DNA of 64,000 bases from Hofstenia miamia (GCA_004352715.1 SCFE01000042.1:777963-841962), one strand, 5' to 3'; shown: positions 23,486-35,677, counted from the stretch's first letter. Numbers and translations are program-made. Notes: a model not told the origin generated them from the sequence alone.

Positions 23486-24776
23486 GGTCAAGAGAGAAGA
23501 TAAGGCTCCCGAATAAAGCGTATCCTAGCGAACTCCCACCGCTGAGTCCACCTACCGGCTTTGTGTATTGATTCCATTTTCATAATAGTCCATTTAGAAT
23601 TTGAAAAACAACTTTAGCAAAATGGAATTAAGTGGTCCTTGTAATAATATTTCAGATTAGAAAGCGGGTCAATAATATTTTTTGACCCGCAACCGACCAG
23701 ATCCGTCTAACAATAATCAACAATCCAACATTTCCAGCAATGACCCGCGACCTTCTTAACACTGATAAAAGAAAGATTACAAGTGTTGTATTAACAAAAA
23801 TGTTAAAGTATCAATAGAAACATAATTCATTAGTTTTAAGAATTTCAAGAATTCAAGTGCTTAACATGTTAATTTGTTCCATAAATCTGTTAGTGTTCTT
23901 CCACACAACCGAGTATAAAGGATCAGTGACCCGACCCCTTTAATTGTGACCCCACACCATAATAGACCCTCCTCCACTCTGCCGTTTGTTCAGCAAAACT
24001 CTGTACTTTTTTTCCATCCACGAGCACCAATTTTCGGAAACATCTAAATTAAAATTTTTTCGTTCGTGAAAACTACGCAATTCCAATTAACCACTAGGTA
24101 CATAGGTGCACTCTTTCTTCTTGGTGGTTGTTTTCTCAAAACGGTTGAAAACTTGCCATTTTTGTATACATATTACATTTTTGACAATGCTCGAACAGCC
24201 GTTTTCTTGGACATCTGCATTTTTGCATTTTCACAAATTTTGAGGCTGTTGTTTTTTCAGTTATTGGATTGTTTGCTTTAGTTTCAATTTTCAAATCCGG
24301 ATTCTTTTGGTTTGGGTACCCCGCTTTTGTTTTTAGTTGATTTTGAAAGTTTCAATTCGGATGCAATTTTCTTGTAAAAAGACCTTCACCGTGTTTAATT
24401 TTGAGCAAGCGCACAACTTCTTGCAAATGAATAAAGATTAATGCGACAATGATTCATATGTTAGTAAACAACATTTGTCACCGCAATTAAATCTCAAATT
24501 AGAATGAAGCACTTAATAATAACCCAACAACGATCGGTACGAAAAAATGTGTCCTACTTTTATTCTAGAAAAGCAAATTCATACGTATTGAAGTGGCACG
24601 AAAAAATTTGTCCCACGATTTTTGGATTTATCAATTCAAAATTTATTTGTAGATATTACAGTATTTCAATATAACTTATAACACCTAAGTGCTACAGAGA
24701 GTTAACATATCCCTCAGTGTGGAAGCGTTGACTCATAAAACCTATACCGAAGACTAGCAAAGTAAGTCTCTCAAAT
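23486..24776. other. No gene; GACCCG-rich repeat fragments
   Basis: Non-coding. Around 23660-23960 the phrases GGGTCAATAATATTTTTTGA, GACCCGCAACCGACC, GACCCGCGACC and GACCCGACCCC recur. They resemble the GGGTCGGGTCGACC sequence flanking the hAT element at 15.5 and 16.3 kb, read on the opposite strand. Probably a relic of the same unclassified repeat. Confidence 0.4.
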
Positions 24777-25890
24777 CTTAAGCTTTTCGTCCAATCACTG
24801 TCACTCCCATTACTGCCCGCGGTCTTGATAAAGTTGTCCTTGCATTTTTTAGCGAAGCAATATCGCATTTGTGTGGCAGATAACCAGTTTGCGTATCGTC
24901 CTCATCTATCGATTATGGATGCTATTCTGAACTTGACACATGAAGTAAGTAAGTCCCTGAGTCAAGGAAAAACAATTGTTAAATGTCTGTTTCTAGATTA
25001 TTCAAGTGGGTTCAATACGATACTACATAATAAACCTATTCGGATGATAGCAAGCGAAACATGTAATACAATTCCATGGTTTCCGGCAGTGTTGGTCGAT
25101 TTAAATCACCTGATTTAAATCATTGATTTAAATCGGATTTAAATCATGATTTAAATCAAAGCACATTATTAGTTAAATTATTGATTTAAATCAAGTACAC
25201 TAAAAGAGATGCAAGTAGTGTATTCTAATTGTTTTGAAGTCATTGCCCTGATATTGGAATGAATTGGTCAGCCCTGAAATTTTGTTTTGCATGTTTTTTA
25301 TCTTCAGTTTATTTAAAATTGATGAAATTATCGTATTTCATAAATAGTAGTATCAAAAGGATTTCTAATATTTGCTACCTTGGAAGATTGTCTGGGTAAA
25401 ATTGAAATTTAGGTAAAAAAATCCGATTTAAATCAATAAATCCGATTTAAATCAAAAAATCCGATTTTTTTGATTTTTTAATTTAAATCGGATTTTTTCC
25501 CAACACTGGTTTCCGGTCTGGCTTAGGTCATATTTAGACAATTTTCAACAAGTGGTGAAAGCAGATGGTTCACACTGTAACAGTGACTACTCGCCTCTGA
25601 ATGTCGGAATTCCTCAAGGGTTTGTCACGAACAATTTCTCTTCCAACTCTGCAAAAATTATCAAGTATTCGGATGATACTGTACTCATCTCGAAAATATG
25701 TAACCAAGATGACTTGGATGAATATCATAGTAACATTGATGCCCTTGCTAAATTCTCAACAGACAACAACTTGAAGATCAACTTGGAAAAGACGAATGCA
25801 ATGTCATTCAGCAATCAAAACTCTCGAGCAAGTTTATGTAACTTGGTAACGAAAAGCGATTTTCTTTTTAAAATGCAGTATAATTGTTAA
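24777..25890 (+). pseudogene. LINE reverse transcriptase relic D, split by a MITE
   Basis: Plus-strand frames read SFRPITVTPITARGLDKVVL (first RT block), ADNQFAYRPHLSIMDAILNL (Q-F-A-Y-R-P block), VKCLFLDYSSGFNTILHNK (first catalytic aspartate in the D-Y-S-S-[AG]-F-N-T-I form) and PWF. The 422-bp hAT MITE at 25087-25508 then interrupts the gene. Beyond it come WFRSWL in another frame, NVGIPQGFVTNNFSS, and AKIIKYSDDTVLIS, which keeps the catalytic D-D, then INLEKTNAM. Frameshifts and one stop exist apart from the insertion. The D-Y-S-S-x-F-N-T form differs from LINE B (D-F-R-K-A-F-D-S), so this is a separate LINE clade. Confidence 0.82.
25087..25508 (+). mobile_element. 422-bp hAT-type MITE, copy 1
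   Basis: Termini are CAGTGTTGGTCG and CCCAACACTG. GTTTCCGG flanks both sides (25079-25086 and 25509-25516), a perfect 8-bp target-site duplication. The 10-bp palindrome GATTTAAATC recurs six times near the left end and at least twice near the right. It codes for nothing. It differs from the 62019-62440 copy at only a few positions and has the same length. Confidence 0.93.
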
Positions 25891-26208
25891 ATATACGTCT
25901 ACAACAAAATTTTGGAATTAGATACAATTTGGGGGTAAACTATGCCATGGTTAAAATAGCAATTGAAGAGGCCTTTATCATTATACTTGGCATCTGACAG
26001 TAAAAAGTTTCAATTTCGTCATAATATTTGTCGATTATCAAGGCCTACTATATATATATATATATATGGCGGCGAGGTCGCTCATTTTAGAATACTTTCG
26101 TAGACAAGGCTTGATAAAAAGAGAACACACAATAAGAATGTCTGTATTATCAGGAGTAATAATAACTAATAACATATTCAGAGTGTAACTATAAAACCAG
26201 TTAACAGG
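25891..26208. other. No gene; short (TA)n at 26050-26068
   Basis: The stretch after the TA tract, up to TCGTAGACAAGGCTT near 26110, loosely resembles the reverse complement of about 30310-30370, suggesting another minor repeat. Confidence 0.35.
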
Positions 26209-26481
26209 TTATTGACACATCACCTTGTTGTAAATTATCATTTGCCTATTTCCATTAGAAAACGGAAACATTAATGTGTTCAATAATTTATCAGTTAATG
26301 AGGATCGGTTTGTGGGGACATCTTCTAGTTGATATTTAGTTGGTACCCAGTTGATTGCATTGACCAAAACATCATTTAATTGCTTCTTGATTCTAGCAAT
26401 TTCTATTCTATTTTCAGATACTGGTTTCAGTGAATAGATTGCATTGTGAAGAATTCTGCTATCAATTACACTGTGTGACAA
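26209..26481 (-). pseudogene. Retroelement RNase H C-terminal fragment
   Basis: An uninterrupted 90-codon minus-strand frame contains VIDSRILHNAIYSLKPVSEN, RIEIARIKKQLND, NWVPTKYQLEDVPTNRSS and LTDKLLNTLMFP. The [TD]-S-x-x-L-x-x-x-[IL]-Y-S-x-K-P-V, W-V-x-T-K-x-Q-L-x-D and L-L-x-x-L order is what I recall at the RNase H end of Copia-like Pol proteins in invertebrates. No reverse transcriptase lies upstream within the 400 bp examined. The assignment rests on motif recall. Confidence 0.45.
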
Positions 26482-29400
26482 AAAAATATTTTTTTCTTAG
26501 TTGAGTACATTTTTTCGATGTTTCTGGTCAATTTGATATTGCTAAAAACAAATTTGATGTAATTTTCACAGTAGAAGCAATACTATAGAAAATATCATGA
26601 AATTATATTTATGGCTTAAATAGAAATTGTATTATAATTGAGATTCCAAAAATTCTCAAATGAATTTTATAATTGCATATGGACATCTAATTTTATTTTG
26701 ATTTTAATGTCAGCAGATGTTTTCTGTTAATTCGAAGCCCATGAGGCGAAAATATATTCTAAATTGGATCATTTTCTAATTGCTGTAATTGAGATATTAT
26801 CAAGACTCTTAGTTTTCAGCAAACACTTCTTTAGTGATCAAATAACTAATAAATAGATTGCTTTCATTGATCTGAACATACAGAAGCTATATGAGGCCAA
26901 ATTATACTCCAAAATCTGTAGATTTCAACATGTTCTAGATAAAAGCATTCATATAGAAAGTCTCTTGAGTAGTTGGTGTAATTTTGCTTTTTTTATCACT
27001 AAACAACAAAACTTTTCAAGAAACGAATTGAAATGAAGTTTAGTAGGTATCTCTCACTAAAAATATCTCATTTCCTCAATTTAGCAAAGAAAATTCCAGT
27101 TTGTCACATGTTAAGATTTAGCCCTGTAACTAATGAATTCCAATCCTTTTGAGAAGAATAATGACGATGTTGAGAATTTTTGTTAGAAAATTCAATATCA
27201 CTTTGGCTCACTTGTTTTGTGAAATTTTTTGTAGGTTAGACATGCACATGCGTACTTTAATATTAGGACATTTAAGTGCTGTAAGGTACAGGTTCACAAG
27301 ATGAGTTGATAGCCGGATATACAAGTAAACCCTTTCTTCAAAGACAAAAATGACAGTCGCTATTGTGGTTTCTCAATTAGAAGAATAGAAAATGACAAAG
27401 GTTGGTGATCTTCAACTAGCAAGGACTCTAACATAGTATGGCAGCTTTAATATATTACTTGGGTTTCAAGATCCAATACTCAAAAACATTCTGTATGTTT
27501 CAGAATATTTCGTTTCCCTCAACCCTATATCTGTAATGGGTTGATTTACAGAATATAATGACAAAAATGTAAAAGAATTAATTCACACAAGTCTTGCTTT
27601 TATAAGCAGCTGTGACTTGCAGTGCATGGTTGTTGTATAATATACAAGGTGCATGAAGGTATATCAATAAAATTTTTTCATCTCCTAATGCCCAATGTGA
27701 CACAAAACTGAGTTTAATGAATTATTGTTGGAAAAGAATAGCAGAAAAGGTATAATTTCAATGGTTCAATGCGTACTTAGTCCTAGACATGAACTGAACA
27801 ACGTAATTATATGCAGGCTTACTAAAATTTAAAATACAAATTACTCAAAATGTTTTGTGTGTAAAATGACGTTCAAATTCGTAATTCTCGTCCGAAAATT
27901 GACTAATATCAGTGAAAAAATTCAATCAACTAAATTTCATGCCTACCGTGTTATTACTGTGATTCGAATTTGGCGTTTCAAAACAAGGAAAAGCATCATA
28001 TAAATGCATTATATAAATATCAATGTTAGAGCTTCCTTCAATATCCATGAAATTTATTGACACATCTCTAGGATCGGACGTCTTAGAACATTAATTTACT
28101 TAAAAAAATAGAGATATTTTTGCGTTATCTAAGTTTACTGAAAAAGTATTAGCATAAAACATAATATTAGGTCGACTCTTACTAGTAGCCCATTGAATTT
28201 TGCCTAACAAATTCTGATGTCCTAAATTTCACTAACTTGCAAAAATGCATCTTTGTTATTTTCTGAAAATCTTAGAGGCTCTATGCCTTCAATATACCGT
28301 TCTTGAGATAATCTTATGGCAAAAGGCTTTACATAAAGTTGTAGTCACAAAAAGTTCATACAATCGATTGTGATTCCGAACCAACTTCAATAGAGCACGA
28401 ATCTTAGAAATAATAGATGTTACAAAATTAGTTTCCAGTATATATATATATTTATATATTTGTCAAAATACACACAAATGATACCGAGTAAAGTATTTGT
28501 ACACCGCCCTTAAAAACAGCTAATAGTGATGGTTCGATTTTACAAGGAGTAGCACCCAATTCCCGTAAGTAATTTGTTATAGCTATATAACATTCACGTG
28601 GTTTATCTTTGAGGCAATATTCATATGTCAGTACGATATTACCAAAACGTTGGGGGGCAACATTTTAAGAAAACGGCTCTCACTGGGTGATCAGGTCACA
28701 TGTGTCACCGGTCATATTTTGCGACAAGTTTGCAGCTTTGTACTCTATATACACTCGTGTAGATTACTTGATTACTTGCGAAATCGATGTGAAAAGAGCT
28801 AAAAAACCATTCTAATGACTTAATAGTAAAGACAAGCTAAGATTAGCAAAATACTAGTACAATGCCTTAATCCGAAGATATTGCATAGAACATACATAAC
28901 TTGTAATTTAATGTAAAAGGAATATAATATACACTTGAACTGAACGTAGCTTTACAAATGCTACAGAACGATAATAGATTTTAACACAAATATGGCTGAT
29001 AAGTCATTTAGAATATAATCATAAAGGAAGTTTTTTCAACACTAATTCACGAATAAATCTTAATTCAAAAATTGCTAAAATTGTTATTCCATTTATCTAT
29101 AGATTTAGACATTTGCTCTGTGTACATTCTCTTTATCTTTAGTGTGAAGATAACTTTCAAATCCTCTCAATTAATAGGAGCAACTTTTTCAAAGAATCAA
29201 AGTAATAGGTTCTTCAAGTTCAATGTAAAGCATGTTTCTAAAATCCAGAGAGTTTCTCTTTTTGTAACCCTTCAATTGCTTCAACATCTTTCAGGGTGCA
29301 TGTAAGTACATAATACATTGCTTTGGAGACTAAGAATGTTTTACGAGTTAATTGCATCCTGAATAATACCATTACTAATCTAACAATTTTGAAGTAGCAA

Positions 29401-29610
29401 GCATTATGAATGCTCTTTATGAATTATTCAGCGCTTATGAAATGTCAAGAGACTTTAGCTATGTTGAATTCGATCTTGAAATACAAAAGAAACTCTTAAA
29501 ACATACTTTACAATGCAAAAGAAAGTGATTTAACACTAAGTCTAAATGCATTTTATTCAATGATATATAAAACGTATTTATTTAGAATGCCTTGGATTTT
29601 AGTAGAGTTT
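26482..29610. other. Gene-free AT-rich region
   Basis: About 3.1 kb with no convincing coding frame. A short TA tract lies at 28438-28460. The 77-codon frame at 29072-29305 has no recognisable features. Confidence 0.5.
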
Positions 29611-30013
29611 ATATATATATATATATANNNNNNNNNNNNNNNNNNNNNNNNNNNNNNNNNNNNNNNNNNNNNNNNNNNNNNNNNNNNNNNNNNNNNNNNN
29701 NNNNNNNNNNNNNNNNNNNNNNNNNNNNNNNNNNNNNNNNNNNNNNNNNNNNNNNNNNNNNNNNNNNNNNNNNNNNNNNNNNNNNNNNNNNNNNNNNNNN
29801 NNNNNNNNNNNNNNNNNNNNNNNNNNNNNNNNNNNNNNNNNNNNNNNNNNNNNNNNNNNNNNNNNNNNNNNNNNNNNNNNNNNNNNNNNNNNNNNNNNNN
29901 NNNNNNNNNNNNNNNNNNNNNNNNNNNNNNNNNNNNNNNNNNNNNNNNNNNNNNNNNNATATATATGTATATCATATTGCCTGCATATCTATGTAAATCA
30001 CTTTTTCCATATA

Positions 30014-30048
<35 letters not shown>
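29611..30048. repeat. (TA)n tracts around an assembly gap (N at 29628-29958)
   Basis: TA alternation reaches both edges of the 331-N gap, and a further TA tract lies at 30018-30048. The gap itself is probably TA repeat. Confidence 0.9.
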
Positions 30049-30052
<4 letters not shown>

Positions 30053-31325
30053 TATTTTATTTTATTTTTACAAAAAAACTTTAACTCAAGCCAAAGTTGG
30101 GTTTCCCTTTTTATTTTTCATTCATCCAAGAGGTCTAAATTTAAGGTAGGCATTGATTTTATATTGCCCAATTCTCCATTTTCGTGGCTAAAATACTAGA
30201 ATAGATTAACATTTAACAATTTTTTGCATTTATTAGTAGCACTGTGATGTTTTAAGGAAATTATAAATACACATGTAAAACTATATTCAATTTTTTCAAA
30301 TCACAAAATACATAGCCTTGTCTAGAATCCCACTTTGGGAGAAGAGGTGGCCGTCCGATGGCTCCTTGGCTAGGCCGTTGCCTCCTAAAATCAATATTTT
30401 CAGAAAAAAAATTCCTAAATTTGATATTTAAATCAATAAAATTGCTCATATTTTGTTAAAGTACCGGGCAATATATGTAACTTGCCCCCACCCTCCCCTT
30501 AAACAAAATACTTTCCGCCGCCTTCGATATGCTTTATACCAACACGAAAAAACTGTTATACACTTAGTTCCATTATAATTTTGACAGCCTCTCAGTGTAA
30601 TAAATTGTCAGTGACGATCAATGTTTTTTGCATTAATTAATATATGACTGTGTACTGTCTGCCTAAGAGATCATTTGAATGGAAATATTATTGCCTACCA
30701 CGTGAAAGCTTTATGTGTTTTCGCGCGCTTGTTGGTCTATCTAGAAGTTATTTTCATTTGTCACCAAAACTGTAAAATACACTAAATATATATGTACACA
30801 CCATACCAAGGCTAACTCAAAAGCCTTGATAATACTTATGGCAAAAAATATTGCTTATAGCAAATGTTTTTGAAATTTTTCATATAAATAAACTTTGTTT
30901 CAAGCCCATAACATGACATCCAGTTGGACAAATATGTCTCCTATATAACGACCTTACTTGCTGCTGCACTAGCATGAGCAAAGTTACATGAAACTACCCA
31001 TGTAATGGTATTCGTAGAAGGTTTAATGCCAATATTTCTGAAAATTCTGAGTACATGCATTTGAGATTTTAATGAAAATATCCTAATTCAAATGGCATAT
31101 GGTTAAAACAGTTAAATTATCATGATATTTACTTCATAATTATAATTTTATTTTAGAGTAGAACAAATAGCGAAATATATGAAGGCGAAGTTTTTACGAT
31201 GTTTCATACCTGTTTTGAAAAATATCCAAAAATTTGTTAAATATCTTTAAATACATTGCTAAGCGTGAATATAGTAACATTTCAGCATTATAGAGTAGAA
31301 TCGTGCAAATTTTTAAATTTCATTA
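30049..31325. other. No gene seen
   Basis: AT-rich, non-coding. A minor GC-richer patch at 30320-30390 loosely matches the 26.07-26.12 kb patch in inverse orientation. Confidence 0.45.
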
Positions 31326-31545
31326 TTACCTCCGCCAAGAGGTTGATTTTGGTAGTGTTGGTTTGTTTGTTTGTCTGTCTGTTAGCAACTTTACGGAAAA
31401 AGTAATTGATTGATCGACCTCAAATTTTCACCAGAGGTTCGTCTCCGCCCAAGGAGGAATCCATTAAATTTTTGCCCTGAACCGGAGGACACAAGTTGAG
31501 TGGTGGAGGTCTGCGCTCTCTGAGTGCTTTTCTAGTTTGTTCAAT
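31326..31545 (+). repeat. Widespread 'CCTCCGCCAAG' repeat
   Basis: Begins CCTCCGCCAAGAGGTTG, continues with TTTGTTTGTTTGTCTGTCTG and TTAGCAACTTTACGGAAAAA, and ends GTGGAGGTCTGCGCTCTCTG then AGTGCTTTTCTAGTT. I recognise this order from many marine animal genomes, where the consensus starts CCTCCGCCAAGGAGG. Non-coding. The mirrored CCTCCGCC and GGTGGAGG ends suggest a DNA-transposon-derived MITE, but its class is unproven. Confidence 0.7.
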
Positions 31546-32239
31546 GAAATAAGCTTTCAAAATATATTTATCTTGCTCTTGTAAAAGTTGCTCAAGTATT
31601 TACAAGCAGTCTATCTAATTCGGACTTAAGAAATGTTTCATAAATGCACCAATCACGAATAAAAATGTGTTGCATACAAAATTACTTCTGCTCAGAGATG
31701 GAAGCGCTACCCTCAATTGGCGACCATGACCTTTATGGTTCCGGTCATCCCTGACTGGGGACGGTCCGGTACCCAAGTTACCTTCATGTGGGTACCAGTC
31801 TTCGCATTATAAAGTAGAGGTTTTGACCGCTTTGCCTGGTTTCACCGTATTTATAGGTTTAATTCTTTTTTTTTAGGGCTTAGGTCTATAAAAAATAAGA
31901 ATTAAGGTTTTTCTGACTATTCTAGGGTTTTGCTTTATAAAAAATAAGAATTTAGGTTAGGATTATGGTTAAAATTAGGTAAAGAATAGATCTGGAAAAA
32001 TGAAGAATAAATTATGAAAAGTTAAGAACAGTCTGGTGGAAAGAAGAACTATCCGGGAAATCCTGACCAAATGAAGAATTCACCGGGACTTGGGTTAGGG
32101 TTATGCCTAAATATATGTTTCAATGCAAACATTCCATGTTCTATGAAAATTATGCTAGTGCGAGGGGGGGACAAAAAAGATCTTGCACTGGTATTGATTC
32201 AAAAACTGACGAGTTGACCCACGCTAGTAAATTACATAA
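31546..32239. other. No gene; degenerate short repeats
   Basis: At 31860-31990 TATAAAAAATAAGAATT occurs twice along with TTAGG-type phrases. The 31690-31800 patch is richer in GC (GGGGACGGTCCGGTACC). Nothing coding. Confidence 0.4.
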
Positions 32240-32686
32240 TATATATATANNNNNNNNNNNNNNNNNNNNNNNNNNNNNNNNNNNNNNNNNNNNNNNNNNN
32301 NNNNNNNNNNNNNNNNNNNNNNNNNNNNNNNNNNNNNNNNNNNNNNNNNNNNNNNNNNNNNNNNNNNNNNNNNNNNNNNNNNNNNNNNNNNNNNNNNNNN
32401 NNNNNNNNNNNNNNNNNNNNNNNNNNNNNNNNNNNNNNNNNNNNNNNNNNNNNNNNNNNNNNNNNNNNNNNNNNNNNNNNNNNNNNNNNNNNNNNNNNNN
32501 NNNNNNNNNNNNNNNNNNNNNNNNNNNNNNNNNNNNNNNNNNNNNNNNNNNNNNNNNNNNNNNNNNNNNNNNNNNNNNNNNNNNNNNNNNNNNNNNNNNN
32601 NNNNNNNNNNNNNNNNNNNNNNNNNNNNNNNNNNNNNNNNNNNNNNNNNNNNNNNNNNNNNNNNNNNNNNNNNNNNNNNNNNNNNN

Positions 32687-32718
<32 letters not shown>
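32240..32718. repeat. (TA)n tracts around an assembly gap (N at 32250-32686)
   Basis: TA repeat abuts both edges of the 437-N gap. Confidence 0.95.
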
Positions 32719-32721
<3 letters not shown>

Positions 32722-32972
32722 GGTACTTTATTTCCCTACAATTAAAATAATGATTCTACCTATGACTATTTTTTTTCCTTTTCTATTTGTAATTACTCAT
32801 ACTAATTATTTTTCAATTTTGAAAAAATATAGTGGGTCCACCAGCTTGATCAATTTTTACATGTACGCTAATAACACCAAAGTGTTTATTTACATATAAA
32901 TAATTAGTGACACATCTTATTTCAATTATCTAATTGTTTAGTAAACCATAAGTTTATAACCAAACCATCTAA

Positions 32973-33205
32973 TTAAGACAACCAGTTGTAAGCATTTTTA
33001 TTGAATAATACATTCCAAGGCGTGTCTACTCTTAATCCTTTTAAGTAAAATAAATCACTTGCATTTGTCAGTGATTCAAGCACAACTGCATCTAGCGAAT
33101 TCAATTCTAAATTGAGAGATTTTGTGATATTTGCTACAATGGGTTGCAGCACTTGGTGGATGTCTTGTTGTTCTGCTACGAATGCACCTATCAATGAACT
33201 AAAAC
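32973..33205 (-). pseudogene. Histidine-acid-phosphatase-like (MINPP-like) fragment
   Basis: The minus-strand frame reads IGAFVAEQQDIHQVLQPIVA, NITKSLNLELNSLDAVVLES and LTNASDLFYLKGLRVDTPWN, then VLFNKNAYNWLS before a stop. The order (alpha-helical segment, hydrophobic N-A-S ... K-G, then [ST]-P-W-x-x-x-F and W/E-Y) recalls the C-terminal half of multiple inositol polyphosphate phosphatases, where S-P-W-C-x-x-F is usual; here both cysteines of that area are replaced. The catalytic R-H-G-x-R-x-P and H-D regions are not present. The same frame has a TAA about 25 bases upstream, and TTTTAG could be an acceptor. Either one exon of a divergent gene or a pseudogene; the family call is tentative. 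Confidence 0.33.
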
Positions 33206-33561
33206 TTTACAAGCAGCTGCTAGAATATGAAATTATAAACAAAGAATTTTCTATATCTGCTACTAAAGCATTTGCTCCAATATCGTTTCACCATGAGCGA
33301 CAACTTCTTATAACAGCATTCTAGAAACCATCATGCAGATAAGTTTTAGTCATACTTTTTTCTAGTAATTCGATTTTATAAATGAGGCGTATACCTGGCA
33401 AACTGTGAGTTGTTGTCCACAAAATTTCCACATTAAGGTTATCACATACTGCATCAATGTTTTCTTCTGTAGCAAACATAAATATTACTTGCAACCATCA
33501 CGGTGTGTAGCAGCCCTGAAGCGGATGCATTTCCTATTATTTCCACTTGACGCGATTACAT
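33206..33561. other. Possible minus-strand exon at 33406-33477, otherwise empty
   Basis: On the minus strand, TTTGCTACAG|AAGAAAAC and TTGCCAG|GTATAC look like an acceptor and a donor around a 72-bp open stretch (encoding NIDAVCDNLNVEILW). Its phase does not match the candidate acceptor of the phosphatase-like fragment, so a link is unproven. Confidence 0.25.
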
Positions 33562-33730
33562 ATATATATATATATACAAATTATATATATATATATATAT
33601 ATATATANNNNNNNNNNNNNNNNNNNNNNNNNNNNNNNNNNNNNNNNNNNNNNNNNNNNNNNNNNNNNNNNNNNNNNNNNNNNNNNNNNNNNNNNNNNNN
33701 NNNNNNNNNNNNNNNNNNATATATATATAT
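33562..33730. repeat. (TA)n tracts around an assembly gap (N at 33608-33718)
   Basis: TA repeat with one ACAAAT break abuts the 111-N gap on both sides. Confidence 0.95.
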
Positions 33731-35039
33731 TACTGCATAATTGCCGTTTTATTTCCCTCCTATGCAATTGTAGTTAATCATATCACACATAATTGATTTG
33801 AGAAATTGCTACACATAAGCGACAAACACATCTGGTGCTTATTTTGATAATGATCCCAATGGTAATACAATGTCACTGTGCATTTTGAGTACAGTTCAAA
33901 ACTTTCAAGTTTTATTCAATTAATTTTGTCCTCCCAATTTAAATAGAGTTTTCATTTTCTGGAACTGTGTACAGTAAGTCCCTTTTACTCCATTCTTTTT
34001 ATCTAGGTTTGGGATGTGAAACATATCATCTCTCATGTACAATTTTTTCCTTATGTCAATAGTGGTACTTGAGAGTGCATTCTTATTGAAAGAGTGAAAC
34101 AAAATTGAAATTTGAAGAATAAACTACACGTGAGATCAACGCGAGGTAAGTTCAAATGTCAAATGTCCAATACCACATCTTTTGATGTTTCAAGTATTCC
34201 TTTCCGCTTTTTGTCAACTTCTTTTGGCAGACATGTTACTGAATTTGCACTCCTTTTCTCTTTACATTTTCCACTTTTCTGCATTGACCATGCGTCTTAT
34301 TGTGCAACAGACACTGAAAACCTGTGATGAAATACTCTCAGTAACGGACATACGATACACGTCAAAATGTAACAGACATACAAATTGTATTCTTTTGTTT
34401 TAGAAAACAACCATATACATTTTGAATGCCTTTAGCACATTTAGACTAATATTAACAAATTGAAAAAAGATTTAACTTCGCATCATATATGAACCCTTAG
34501 AAAATACTAAGCATAAAAATTTATCCTTCCCTGGTAACGGGTAAAATAAATTTTTGTAGTTTAATGCCTACATATATAACAGATACACAAAATAAACATA
34601 ACAAAAATTTTCACCGATTTCCAAAACAACTTGATAAAAATTTCAAAATTCAAAAGTACGTGCAAATAAGAAATATAATGAATAAATTTGCTTTTTGTCT
34701 TTCCACAGTTGCAGTATTTTCTGGTGTAGTTGAAACTGGCATTCAATTTATACCTAAAATTCCCAAGTTGAGAAAAAACTGGGTGAAAAATTCATAAAAA
34801 TTATTTTATATCAGCTATTTTTCTCTAAGAATGTTCACATTCATATAAATAATTCCTGGAATTGCACCTCCATAAATTACATGGCATGACTAGAAATAAT
34901 ACGCTTACAAATTCGTTAATAAATTTGAAAAAAACATAAAACGGCTAGATTTCTTCCATTAAAGGCAAAATTTTAAAATTTGGGACACCGGGTTTTTATT
35001 TCCCATACAACAAAGTTAGAATTCATACACAACACAACA
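33731..35039. other. No gene seen
   Basis: Several short overlapping frames on both strands (33920-34800) have low complexity and no motif. I regard them as chance. Confidence 0.45.
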
Positions 35040-35287
35040 TATATATATATATATATATAATTTAGAGATATGCTATATAAATTCATTAATCTATAAGCAC
35101 TTATTGATGCATTTCAAACACTTATGGGTCATTGTCAGAATATTATATTTCGGCACAAAAAACTTTACAAAAATACTACACTAAATAATTAAGAAATCAT
35201 ATATACATGCATTAACTAAAATAAATAAGTTCTTTTGATGTAATTAAGGTGCTTGTTTAAAATATAATTATGATCTTCTTTCTTAGT

Positions 35288-35677
35288 TTAATTGCTTCTG
35301 CTATTTTGGTGTTCTTTGGTTCTTATTATGATGTCAACATTATTGTTTTTAAGTTCGTGAGGATGTTGATAGATTTCTGTGTTTAAATGTCCACTTAGAA
35401 GTTCTTTTATTCTCTTTCCGAATTGTCGAACTGTTTCACCAATGTACAATTTATTGCAATTGTGACATTTATATCTATAGACAATTGATGAAACAAGTTC
35501 TTTTGGAATTATATCTTTATTCTTAAATACGTACTCGGTTTTGTATGATTCAAATATTGGTCGTATCTTAACATTTTTCAATTTCTTATTCATGATCTTC
35601 AATTTTTTCTTCAGTGATGTAACTTGGTATTGAATGTATGGTAACTTCCAATAAATTTCTTTAACTTGTAGGTTCAC
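35288..35677 (-). pseudogene. GIY-YIG endonuclease of the Penelope-like element
   Basis: In Penelope-like elements this domain nicks the target for target-primed reverse transcription. A 129-codon minus-strand frame has a lysine-rich linker (KKKLKIMNKKLKNVKIRPIF), then SSIVYRYKCHNCNKLYIGET, where the paired C-x-x-C and the Y-I-G half of GIY-YIG are clear and V-Y-R-Y replaces the G-I-Y strand, then VRQFGKRIKELLSGHLN carrying the conserved arginine. The expected downstream H and E/N residues are less clear, and the frame ends early (NSRSN). It is open over its length but separated from the RT by stops, so the element is not functional as it stands. Confidence 0.8.

Noticed and set aside
31860-31990. 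Interstitial telomere repeat
   Set aside because: TTAGG-like phrases are few, irregular and mixed with AATAAGAAT units; not a telomere array.
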